From the NCBI GenBank assembly GCA_947581855.1, contig CANPVZ010000001.1, forward strand, positions 362,377-426,376: a stretch of DNA of 64,000 bases. The letters run 5' to 3'. Within the stretch, counting starts at the first letter, position 1. Every line of letters starts with the position of its first letter. Below the pieces are notes generated by a model. The model had not been told where the DNA came from and made no database searches. It was given only the letters and a program-made list of their open reading frames with translations. Positions 27,583-35,501 of the stretch are shown here, piece after piece. The position numbers were made by a program, and so were the translations under genes. This DNA comes from an uncultured Phocaeicola sp. Its GTDB lineage: Bacteria; Bacteroidota; Bacteroidia; Bacteroidales; Bacteroidaceae.

Positions 27583-28632
27583 ATGAACTATAAACCTATT
27601 ATGACGATTTTATGTAGTTTTATAATTGTTTGTTGCACAAAGAAACAGGTAATTATGGATATTCATGAAAATGGAGGAGATTCTTTGTCTCCCCAATTAG
27701 TTGAAAATATAGAACTATGGTGTAGCGATGAAATGACGATATGTGATAGCACTCTTGTTATAATAGATGGTTGCCAAGAAAAGAAATTATATTTTTTTCA
27801 GCTCAAGGATTTTAGTTTGTTGAAAAATATTGGAAATACAGGCAACGGACCGGAGGATTTTTTATATCCGTTTTTTTTATTCAACAATAATTCTCTTCTG
27901 AATGAGTTATCACTATACGATGTAAATTTGGCAAAGATAAAAACAATAAAGATGAATTATTTACTGAATGATTCATCTCATTGTATTTCAACAAACAGGG
28001 CTATTCCCTCATGTTTGATAGGCTCTCCCGATATGGCACAAATAGATAATACGTATTATGGAAGCAAAGATTTGGGCTTGGGAATGTTCTTTACGTATTC
28101 TTCAAAAGATAAAATGGAAAAATGGGTACCATATCCACCAAGCGTATCAAATAACAAAGAGGAAATAAGATTAAATATAAATCAGAGTCGTATTACGGTA
28201 AATCACAAAAAGAAGCTTATCGTTGCAGCTACTCGATTTTATAATCAATTATTTTTGTATAACAGCAATGGAGAGCTTTTAAGAAGCGGGACTTTTGGGA
28301 AAAAAATAAATCCGGAAATGGAAAATAAGAAAATAAGTACTTCTTCTGATATTTTCTTTACTCACCTATATTCAACAGATAAATATATTTATGTGGTTAT
28401 GACAGATGAAAAATATAGAGATAATAGGTTACCAAGTCAACGATATTCAAAAATCGCTATTTTTGATTGGAATCTGAATCATATAAAGACTTTATATTCT
28501 AATAAACATATTTATTCTGTCGTTGTGGATACTATATACAACAGATTGCTTTTATTATGTATGAACGATGATAGAGAACCAGAATTATATTATGATGATT
28601 ACGATGAATCAAAATTATTAGAAACCATATAG
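27583..28632 (+). CDS. 6-bladed beta-propeller lipoprotein
   Basis: 349 residues (lipobox FIIVCC, Cys17 or Cys18). The blade turn is NTGNGPEDF near residue 87. SLYDVNLAKIK and LGMFFTYSS put it in one subgroup with the gene at 30402 (ELYDVNLAAFK, MGLFFIYNP). A decayed near-copy is at 44073. It follows its NVEALA gene by 61 bases. Confidence 0.8.
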   Translation: MNYKPIMTILCSFIIVCCTKKQVIMDIHENGGDSLSPQLVENIELWCSDEMTICDSTLVIIDGCQEKKLYFFQLKDFSLLKNIGNTGNGPEDFLYPFFLFNNNSLLNELSLYDVNLAKIKTIKMNYLLNDSSHCISTNRAIPSCLIGSPDMAQIDNTYYGSKDLGLGMFFTYSSKDKMEKWVPYPPSVSNNKEEIRLNINQSRITVNHKKKLIVAATRFYNQLFLYNSNGELLRSGTFGKKINPEMENKKISTSSDIFFTHLYSTDKYIYVVMTDEKYRDNRLPSQRYSKIAIFDWNLNHIKTLYSNKHIYSVVVDTIYNRLLLLCMNDDREPELYYDDYDESKLLETI

Positions 28633-28669
28633 TGCCTATTGGATAAACATAACAGGCTTAAATTAGAAA

Positions 28670-28972
28670 ATGAAACATTTAAAATTATTGATTTTTTTTA
28701 CTTATCTGTTGTATTTACTTTTCTTCTCTTGCCAATCCACTGACAACTTAGAAAGTATTTTGCAGTATAGTGGTAAAAACCGTAATGAGTTAGAGAAAGT
28801 AATCAATCATTATTCTCAAAATGAGGAAGATTCGATTCAACTCAAAGCAGCTCTCTTTTTGATTGAAAAAGAATACATAGCTTTAAAAATGATTTCCTGG
28901 AAGATAACAACAAGGGAAAAAAGCAAAAATAGAAGATATCAGAAAATATCAACTCAAATAGAAAGCTTTTAA
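28670..28972 (+). pseudogene. Transglutaminase-like lipoprotein, N-terminal relic
   Basis: The first 67 residues (lipid Cys21, then LESILQYSGKNRNELEKVIN) match the gene at 16431. The frame then switches to an unrelated 34-residue tail (EYIALKMISW...) and stops. The same tail DNA recurs at 32204-32323, so the same deletion junction has been copied. The catalytic core is absent. Confidence 0.75.
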
Positions 28973-28983
28973 ATAAAGTAGTC

Positions 28984-29841
28984 ATGGTAAAAGGAAAACA
29001 CTTGTATATGGCCATTCTTTTCTACTTGCTTTTTTGCAGTGCTTGTAAGGAATCAAGGCAAGAGCAGGTAGTTCGTTTAGTGTACGAATGGGATGGGAAA
29101 GCCATACACTTTTCCTCTCATTCCATCTTTACGGTGATGGGTCAGGATACGGTTACTTCTGTCGATGAAAAGGGCAAATATCGTATTATTTCGTATGTGG
29201 ACTTAGCGGGCTGTAGTTGCAAGCTTCAGCTTCCCAAATGGAAAGAATTGATTCGCGAGACAGATTCTCTTCTTGGAAACAAGCTGATACATCACTTTTA
29301 TTTCCATCCGAAAGATCTGAAGTACGTTCTCCGTCGTGACCGTTTCAACTATCCGGCATGTATTGATTTGCAGGATGCATTCAACCGGTTGAACCGGTTC
29401 CCTTCGGACATGACCTTCCAAACCTTTCTGTTGGATTCGCTCAATCGGGTGGTGGCCATCGGCAATCCCGTTCATAATGCCAAGGTGAAAGAGCTTTATC
29501 TTTCTCTCCTGACCGGAAAGAGAAAGGATGTGTCTTCTATGATGAAAACATCCGTTGAGTTGGATAAAACAGTGGCTGATTTGGAAGATGTTCACTGGAA
29601 AGAGATACAGACAGCTACTTTTGAGTTGAAAAATACAGGAGAAAACATGCTTGTGCTACATGATGTGGATACTTCATGTGGATATGTGAAAGTTGAATAC
29701 AGCAAGGAACCGGTAAGACGGGGCAAGACGCTGATCTATAAGGCAGAACATCCTGAACAAATTAATAAGACAATCAGCCTTCACTGTAATGTGGAAAACA
29801 GTCCTGTCCACTTACAGATAAAAGGCAATGCGAGAGAATAA
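28984..29841 (+). CDS. Thioredoxin-like/DUF1573 lipoprotein, copy 2 (altered motifs)
   Basis: 285 residues (lipobox LLFCSAC, Cys21). It is a full-length relative of the copies at 12154 and 34053 with three notable changes. The CxxC is shortened to CxC (LAGCSCKLQ, Cys77 and Cys79), the DUF1573 signature DTSCGC reads DTSCGY, and a strand in KTLVITVTYTAEHP is shortened to KTLIYKAEHP. These changes may abolish thiol chemistry. It starts 11 bases after the transglutaminase relic and is followed by repeat R. Confidence 0.8.
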   Translation: MVKGKHLYMAILFYLLFCSACKESRQEQVVRLVYEWDGKAIHFSSHSIFTVMGQDTVTSVDEKGKYRIISYVDLAGCSCKLQLPKWKELIRETDSLLGNKLIHHFYFHPKDLKYVLRRDRFNYPACIDLQDAFNRLNRFPSDMTFQTFLLDSLNRVVAIGNPVHNAKVKELYLSLLTGKRKDVSSMMKTSVELDKTVADLEDVHWKEIQTATFELKNTGENMLVLHDVDTSCGYVKVEYSKEPVRRGKTLIYKAEHPEQINKTISLHCNVENSPVHLQIKGNARE

Positions 29842-29864
29842 ATTAGAAATATGATAAGGAAAAA

Positions 29865-30010
29865 GGGAGTAAAGCTCTGTATGGCTTTTGTAGAGTTTCC
29901 AGCATTTACAACTTTACTTCCGGCTTCCCTCACTAGAAAAGGAGGTAACGGGCACAAAGGTAATTTATTTTATGGAAACATTCGATGTTTCGCCACTGAA
30001 ATGATAATGT
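29865..30010 (+). repeat. Intergenic cassette repeat R
   Basis: Full copy from GGGAGTAAAGCTCTGTATGG through CTTTACTTCCGGCTTCCC to CGCCACTGAAATGATAATGT. It follows a DUF1573 gene, as at 13052 and 34946. Confidence 0.75.
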
Positions 30011-30097
30011 GACAAATTCCAAACTGAAACAGTAAGGAACTTTATTAAGCTATATTTAACATTATATTTGTTTATTATATAACAACTTTTTAACGGT

Positions 30098-30397
30098 ATG
30101 AAAAACAGAATTAAAATAATTGTAGTAGTAGCGATCGCTGCTATTACAGGAATTACAGTTTACAATACACAATTTGAAGAGTTACGAATGTCGTCTTTGA
30201 CTATGGAAAATGTAGAGGTTATCGCAAGAGGAGAAAGTGACTATCATATTACTTGCTATTATTCAGGTTCGGATTCTTCTTTTAGATGTAAATCTAGCTC
30301 TTGTGCACTGGAACGTCTAATAAATCAACTTGTTACTAATTTTTTATTATTGAATATCGAAAAGGTATCTATAATACCTTTCCAATATAAGTTCTGA
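30098..30397 (+). CDS. NVEALA-family small protein 6
   Basis: Ninety-nine residues. The leader is MKNRIKIIVVVAIAAITGI, the linker YNTQFEELRMSSLTME, then NVEVIARGESD. The tail begins ITCYYSGSDSSFRCKSSSC and then runs on into a hydrophobic stretch (NQLVTNFLLLN), which is unlike the other tails. A stop may have been lost. It ends 4 bases before the propeller gene at 30402. Its leader resembles that at 42745. Confidence 0.75.
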   Translation: MKNRIKIIVVVAIAAITGITVYNTQFEELRMSSLTMENVEVIARGESDYHITCYYSGSDSSFRCKSSSCALERLINQLVTNFLLLNIEKVSIIPFQYKF

Positions 30398-30401
30398 TGG
30401 T

Positions 30402-31412
30402 ATGAAAAATATATTAATTTACGTTATATTGTTAAGTTTCCTTTCATGCGGTAAGAAGGAAGCTGTAACTATCCTTGTGGAAAACAAACAATTGTCTCCC
30501 CAAATAAAGGATGTTCCTATAGGAAATATTCTCTGTGTAGATAAGTTAGGTTTATGCGATTCTTTTTTTGTAGTAATCAATAGAATGGAAGAACCGTATA
30601 TCCACGCATTTAATAGAACTGATTACTCCTTTAGAGGTTCATTCGGAATGCTGGGACAAGGTCCAAATGATTTCAACTTTCCTTTCTTTTTGCAAACTAA
30701 TCATTCAGATTCCTTGGAACTGTATGATGTGAATTTAGCTGCATTTAAATATGTAGATATGAAAAAGGCAATAGCCAAAGCTCCCAATGCCATAACACAA
30801 AGTGGCATGCCAAAGCAAATTATAGGCTCTCTTGATTTGTATAAAGGGAAAAATTCTTATTTTGGAAATATAGACGGAGGTATGGGTCTATTTTTTATTT
30901 ATAATCCAATTAAGGATAAAATAAAATGGGTGGATTTTCCTAATTCTGTAAAAAATGATGAATGTGATTTTAGTGTCATCAACCGTATTACACTAAACGA
31001 AAAGCTTGAAAAAATTGTTTCTGCCATGTTTTATTACAACAAGATCTTTTTATATGATATAAAAGGAACACTTATAAAAGAAGTACAAATAGGTGAACAG
31101 GAAATTTGTCCTGAACTAGTGAATGGAAAAGAACTGAGTGATGAAAGTATACGCTGCTGTACAGACATACAAGCGATTTCAAAGAATGTCTACTTATTGA
31201 TGCAGACGGTAAAAGAAAAGTCTTTTGAAAATCCCAACACGGAAACGTCAAGGATTACTGTATTAGATTGGGAACTTAACTATATCATGACTTACACTTT
31301 ACCGCACTATGTAAAAAGTATATTGGTAGATGAGTTGCAAAATCGAATTATCTATGTAGCTATTGAAAATCAGGAAGATACAAATATTTATTATTTTAAT
31401 ATTAAAAACTAA
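30402..31412 (+). CDS. 6-bladed beta-propeller lipoprotein
   Basis: 336 residues (lipobox LLSFLSC, Cys16). The blade turn is MLGQGPNDF near residue 85. It belongs to the 27583 subgroup. Its C-terminal half has a recent near-identical duplicate at 19272-19743 which carries a stop. Here the codon is TGG (Trp), so this is the intact version. It directly follows the NVEALA gene at 30098 and is followed 5 bases later by another small-protein gene with a damaged start. Confidence 0.82.
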   Translation: MKNILIYVILLSFLSCGKKEAVTILVENKQLSPQIKDVPIGNILCVDKLGLCDSFFVVINRMEEPYIHAFNRTDYSFRGSFGMLGQGPNDFNFPFFLQTNHSDSLELYDVNLAAFKYVDMKKAIAKAPNAITQSGMPKQIIGSLDLYKGKNSYFGNIDGGMGLFFIYNPIKDKIKWVDFPNSVKNDECDFSVINRITLNEKLEKIVSAMFYYNKIFLYDIKGTLIKEVQIGEQEICPELVNGKELSDESIRCCTDIQAISKNVYLLMQTVKEKSFENPNTETSRITVLDWELNYIMTYTLPHYVKSILVDELQNRIIYVAIENQEDTNIYYFNIKN

Positions 31413-31417
31413 AACGT

Positions 31418-31702
31418 ATAAAAAAATATAAATACATGTCAGTAGCAATAATTGTCGCTGTTGCAGGAATGTTTGTATACAGTACGCAAAGTAAAAAATT
31501 GCATTTATCCTGTATTACCATGGAAAATGTGGAAGCATTAGCTCATGATGAATCTTATTCTGAAAAAATATTTTACCAGAATAGTGACCCATGTAAAACT
31601 TGGGACGGAGGTTATAATGAAGTTACATTTTATTGCTCTATAGGAATAGAATCATACTTTTCAAATAGTTGTATTTCAGGGAGTTGTGGAGATGTAAGAT
31701 AA
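31418..31702 (+). pseudogene. NVEALA-family small protein 7 with ATG-to-ATA start change
   Basis: By comparison with other family starts (ACGTATGAAG...) the original start at 31418 now reads ATA. The next ATG at 31436 would drop the first six residues (KKYKY). From there the protein is intact for 88 residues: hydrophobic helix, YSTQSKKLHLSC, NVEALAHDESYS, and a tail with several Cys ending SGSCGDVR. GE is changed to DE. It may still be made weakly from 31436 or from ATA. No intact lipoprotein gene follows. Confidence 0.65.
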
Positions 31703-31855
31703 TACTATGATACTTTGTATCTAATTTGTTCTTTTGGGAACATAATCTCATATTAACATATAAAACTTCCAAGGTGAATATGGGCTTAACGAAGGTGAGC
31801 TGAAAAATGTAACAGAGAATAGTAATTTTATTGTGGCATTTTATACTTTAAGATA

Positions 31856-31937
31856 AATCAATAAGACAATCAGCCTTCATTGTAATGTGGAAAACAGCCC
31901 TATCCAATTACAGATAAAAAGCAATGCGAGAGAATAA
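31856..31937 (+). pseudogene. DUF1573 lipoprotein, C-terminal relic
   Basis: Matches the last 27 codons and stop of the DUF1573 genes (NKTISLHCNVENSP region) and leads into repeat R, the same arrangement as at 14702. Confidence 0.75.
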
Positions 31938-31960
31938 ATTAAAAGTATGACAAGGAAAAG

Positions 31961-32130
31961 GGGAGTAAAGCTTTGTTTCGCTTTTGTAGAGTTTCCAGCT
32001 TTTACAACTTTACTCCCGGCTTCCCTCACTAAAAAAGGAGGTAACGGGCATAAAGATAATCTATTTTATGGAAACATGGGATGTTTCGCCACTGAAATGA
32101 TAATATGGTATAAAGTATTAGGAAGGAATA
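31961..32130 (+). repeat. Intergenic cassette repeat R
   Basis: Full copy with perfect hairpin arms GGGAGTAAAG and CTTTACTCCC. An open frame of 62 codons across it (31947-32135) is only the repeat read through. Confidence 0.75.
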
Positions 32131-32203
32131 GTTGATGAGTATGATAAATCACAATTGAAACTGCAGTAAAAAGAATTAGTTATAAGAAGAGCTGTCTTCA
32201 ATT

Positions 32204-32323
32204 CTCTTCTTGATTAAAAAAGAATACATAGCTTTAAGACTGATTTCCTGTAAGATAACAACAAGGAAATAAAGCAAAAATAGAAGATATCAAAAAATAT
32301 CAGTTCAAATAGAAAGCTTTTAA
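32204..32323 (+). pseudogene. Relic of the transglutaminase-relic tail
   Basis: About 120 bases closely matching 28852-28972, the junction and tail of the truncated transglutaminase-like gene. No start or signal remains. Confidence 0.65.
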
Positions 32324-32403
32324 AGAATAAAAACGTATATTTGAAAGCTGATAAGTAACTATGTCTATTATTCATGAAATACTTACATTAAACACACTCA
32401 ATC

Positions 32404-32559
32404 ATGAAAATCTCAACAACATTATTTATTCTGATACTTATAGCAGGTATGGTGCTCTCATGTACTGATAATTCTGCACTGGTAAGTATAATATTAGCTT
32501 ATTCTGAATTTTAATGATGATATTTAATGGCTACTTTAAGCATGGATGGCATAATATAA
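32404..32559 (+). pseudogene. Propeller lipoprotein relic: signal plus last codons
   Basis: Opens with a good lipoprotein signal (LIAGMVLSC) and stops after 36 codons. The following bases match the final 25 codons of the propeller at 20852 (ending TLSMDG), with the middle of the gene gone. Like 20852, it lies directly upstream of a membrane winged-helix regulator. Confidence 0.75.
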
Positions 32560-32600
32560 AAAACAAACTGTAAAATAAAATCAGATACAACTTTTTTAAT

Positions 32601-33623
32601 ATGAAAAGATTGAAATTTAGAAATATTCATTGCTTCTTATTACGTTATTTTAAATACATACTTTTCGTCCATATACTCCTATTGGTTGTGAGTATAGTGG
32701 GTTTTGTATACGAATATTCAATAAAGAAAAGTAGATTAAAAGAATATTTGCAAGAAGAATTTCGAAGCGTAATCCTTGATGAATTAGAAGAACGGGCAAG
32801 TGAACATAAGCTGATACCAGTTTACTCAACTAATGTATCCGAATCTCGGGCAAACAGTTCAATATATATTAAGACCGAGCAAGGAGAGATTCAAATGAAA
32901 CAAGATTCGTTAAAGAGAAACATTGCGGAATTTTCCTTTATGAGGTCATTACACTCGACGTTATTATTGGAAAAATTTATTTCACTAGACAGTATTTACA
33001 CCCGATATATGGATTGTATAGAAGTCCGAAATGTTTTTGCGGATATTGCCCTATTGTATATAGATGAAAAAATGGATTCAGTTGAAGTTGGTGATTCCTC
33101 TTTAATAAAATCTTCAAATAAACTCGCATGTTACTATGCCGGATATTGTAATGAATTTGAATTTACGCTTTTTGCATCTATTCCATGTTATATAGTCTGT
33201 GACAATTGTAACGCACGTATTTGGATATTTATTATTCTTCTTTCTGGAATATTGCTTTGTACATGGCAAAAATTTAAATCTGAATCGTTTTCGGTAGATA
33301 TGAAAGGACAAGTTCTCCAAATTGGAAAATTTGTATATTATAGTGAGACAAGCCATGAACTTTACCGTCTTGATGATTATAAATTCATTTCAATAAATAA
33401 CAGAGCCGCCGATTTACTTAAAGCTTTCATTACTTGTCCAAATCATACATTGACTGTTGAACAGATGAAAGAGTTGGTTTGGAACAATACTGAAACTAAA
33501 GATTCCACAGTAAGGGCTACGATAAAAGAGGTAAAAGACAAACTGAAAATAGTAGATAAAGAAGGAGTGATTCCATTAAAAAGAATAGGAAAAGGTACTT
33601 ATAGCTTGAGTGTTTTAGAGTAA
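32601..33623 (+). CDS. Membrane-anchored winged-helix transcription regulator 2
   Basis: 340 residues. A basic head, helix 1 (about 18-38), a periplasmic domain with IYTRYMDC and NEFEFTLFASIP, helix 2 (about 206-222), then a cytoplasmic winged helix with EQMKELVWNNTETKDSTVRA and wing RIGKGTYSL. It is a paralogue of the 21880 protein with moderate identity. Conserved element C and a promoter follow. It probably activates or represses the third cassette operon in response to an envelope signal (inference). Confidence 0.75.
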   Translation: MKRLKFRNIHCFLLRYFKYILFVHILLLVVSIVGFVYEYSIKKSRLKEYLQEEFRSVILDELEERASEHKLIPVYSTNVSESRANSSIYIKTEQGEIQMKQDSLKRNIAEFSFMRSLHSTLLLEKFISLDSIYTRYMDCIEVRNVFADIALLYIDEKMDSVEVGDSSLIKSSNKLACYYAGYCNEFEFTLFASIPCYIVCDNCNARIWIFIILLSGILLCTWQKFKSESFSVDMKGQVLQIGKFVYYSETSHELYRLDDYKFISINNRAADLLKAFITCPNHTLTVEQMKELVWNNTETKDSTVRATIKEVKDKLKIVDKEGVIPLKRIGKGTYSLSVLE

Positions 33624-33704
33624 ATAGTAAAATTATTATATATATGAAAATATATATTTATGTTAAAAGTAGAACATGTTTATATTTGTAAAATTGTTAA
33701 TATA

Positions 33705-33734
33705 TTGTATACCAATAAAGCAACATTTGACAAC
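33705..33734 (+). promoter_or_regulatory. Conserved element C (candidate regulator binding site)
   Basis: ATAAAGCAACATTTGACAAC shares the core of elements A and B. A partial inverted partner (TTGTAAAATTGTT) lies just upstream at about 33686-33698. Confidence 0.6.
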
Positions 33735-33765
33735 AAATAAATTTATAGATATGGACGAAGAAGGT

Positions 33766-33797
33766 ATTGCAGAATATAAATTCATTACATACTTTTG
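33766..33797 (+). promoter_or_regulatory. Promoter C for the small-protein relic at 33813
   Basis: ATTG at 33766-33769, a 20-base spacer and TACTTTTG at 33790-33797. Confidence 0.65.
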
Positions 33798-33812
33798 CTA
33801 AAAAATAATTAA

Positions 33813-34047
33813 ATGCAAAATATATAAAAAAGTAATTTTAGGTTTTTGGGTTTCTGTAACGTGTAGTATAGTTTATACACCTACTCAAAGTAAAAATCTA
33901 TTAACGTCAATGAGCGATTTGTCCCTTCAAAATGTGGAAGCTTTGTCGTCTTCAGAAAGTGGACCTTATCATTGTTGGCTAGATGGTAGTGTATTGTATC
34001 CCAATGGTACTTATTCTAATTATGTATATATTGGGTATAGCTTGTAA
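33813..34047 (+). pseudogene. NVEALA-family relic at the head of supermodule III (frameshifted start)
   Basis: The ATG at 33813 leads to a stop after four codons. One base downstream the frame is open and typical: KIYKKVILGFWVSVTCS, then YTPTQSKNLL, LQNVEALSSSESG and a tail with a single Cys that ends IGYSL. A one-base insertion after the ATG explains both frames. The DUF1573 gene follows after 5 bases. Unless a non-ATG start is used, the peptide is not made. Confidence 0.7.
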
Positions 34048-34052
34048 AGAAT

Positions 34053-34922
34053 ATGCGGAATATTGGTTTATGCATTATTGTAATTATGTGTCTCGCTTCT
34101 TGTAAGGAATCAAGGCAAGAACAGGTGGCTCGTTTAGTGAACGAATGGGATGGAAAAGAAATACGCTTTCCCTCTCATCTCATCTTTACGATGATGGGGC
34201 AGGATACAGTTACTTCTTTCGATCGAAAGGGCAAATATCGTATTATTTCGTATGTGGATTCAGTGGGTTGTATGAGTTGTAAACTCCAACTTCCTAAATG
34301 GAAAGAACTGATTCGTGAGACCGATTCTCTTTTTGGAAACAAGCTGACGTATCATTTCTATTTCCATCCGAAAAATTTGAAAGACCTGAAGTATGTTCTC
34401 CGGCGTGACCGCTTCAACTATCCGGTATGTATTGATTTGCAAGATGAATTCAACCGGTTGAACCGTTTTCCTTCGGACATGACCTTCCAGACATTTTTGT
34501 TGGATTCGCTCAATCGGGTGGTGGCCATCGGTAATCCCGTTCATAATGCCAAGGTGAAAGAGCTTTATCTTTCTCTCCTGACCGGAAAGAGAAAGGATGT
34601 GTCTTCTATGATGAAAACATCCGTTAAGTTGGATAAAACAGTGGCTGATTTGGAAGATGTTCACTGGAAAGAGGTACAGACAGCTACTTTTGAGTTGAAG
34701 AATATAGGAGAAAACCTGCTGGTGATACATGATGTGGATACTTCATGCGGATGTGTGAAAGTTGAATACAGCAAGGAACCGGTAAGACCGGGCAAGACGC
34801 TGGTCATTACAGTAACCTATACGGCAGAACATCCTGAACAAATTAATAAGACAATCAGCCTTCACTGTAATGTGGAAAACAGCCCTATTCAATTACAGAT
34901 AAGAGGCAATGCGAGAGAATAA
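34053..34922 (+). CDS. Thioredoxin-like/DUF1573 lipoprotein, copy 3
   Basis: 289 residues (lipobox MCLASC, Cys17). CxxC in SVGCMSCKLQ (Cys73, Cys76) and DTSCGC in the DUF1573 domain are both intact. The N-terminal third resembles copy 2, while the rest and about 20 bases beyond the stop are essentially identical to copy 1, so this is a mosaic. It is followed by repeat R. Likely a periplasmic or surface thiol protein of the cassette system (inference). Confidence 0.85.
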   Translation: MRNIGLCIIVIMCLASCKESRQEQVARLVNEWDGKEIRFPSHLIFTMMGQDTVTSFDRKGKYRIISYVDSVGCMSCKLQLPKWKELIRETDSLFGNKLTYHFYFHPKNLKDLKYVLRRDRFNYPVCIDLQDEFNRLNRFPSDMTFQTFLLDSLNRVVAIGNPVHNAKVKELYLSLLTGKRKDVSSMMKTSVKLDKTVADLEDVHWKEVQTATFELKNIGENLLVIHDVDTSCGCVKVEYSKEPVRPGKTLVITVTYTAEHPEQINKTISLHCNVENSPIQLQIRGNARE

Positions 34923-34945
34923 ACAAGAAGTATAACAAGGAAAAT

Positions 34946-35130
34946 GGGAGTAAAGCTCTGTAGTATTGCTTTTGTAGAGTTTTCAGCTTTTACAACTTTA
35001 CTCCCGGCTTTCCTCACTAAAAAAGAGGTAACGGGCACAAAGGTAATTTATTTTATGGAAGCATAAGATGTTCCGCCACTGAAATGATAATGTGGCATAA
35101 GTATTAGGAAGGAATAGGCTTCCTGTTAAA
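34946..35130 (+). repeat. Intergenic cassette repeat R
   Basis: Full copy with hairpin arms GGGAGTAAAG and CTTTACTCCC, and AAAAGAGGTAACGGGCACAA. It leads to the NVEALA gene at 35195. Confidence 0.75.
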
Positions 35131-35194
35131 TGGAAAAATAAACATGAATATGTGAATGCACTATTCATTCACATAAAATTTTTAAGATTAAAAA

Positions 35195-35419
35195 ATGAAA
35201 AAGTTATATAAAATGATGGCAGTAGTTGCGATGGTTGCTGCCATAGGATTCACCACATACAATGCGCAGAAAGATGATTTGCAAATGTCTTCTTTGGCAA
35301 TGGCTAATATTGAAGCTTTGGCAAGTGGAGAAAGTGATGGATATTGTCACACCACAGATAATTACTCTCATATTTGTAATTATTATGATAAAGGACCTAT
35401 ATGTCCATGCGGATTCTAA
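35195..35419 (+). CDS. NVEALA-family small protein 8
   Basis: Seventy-four residues. Leader MKKLYKMMAVVAMVAAIGF, linker YNAQKDDLQMSSLAMA, NIEALASGESDG. The tail of 26 residues begins YCHTTDNYSHIC and ends KGPICPCGF (four Cys). The tail is closely matched by the broken gene at 39607, and both are followed by close DUF4221-like paralogues (35502 and 39904). The match of tail with partner is the best sign in the window that pairs are cognate. Confidence 0.82.
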   Translation: MKKLYKMMAVVAMVAAIGFTTYNAQKDDLQMSSLAMANIEALASGESDGYCHTTDNYSHICNYYDKGPICPCGF

Positions 35420-35501
35420 ATTCTAAACATAAAAGTTAAGGAAGAATATTTGGATATTTTTCATAATATTCAAGTATTCTTCTGATATTGAATAAAAAAC
35501 T

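Noticed and set aside
31947..32135. A 62-codon frame
   Set aside because: It reads through intergenic repeat R; other copies of R are not open in this frame.
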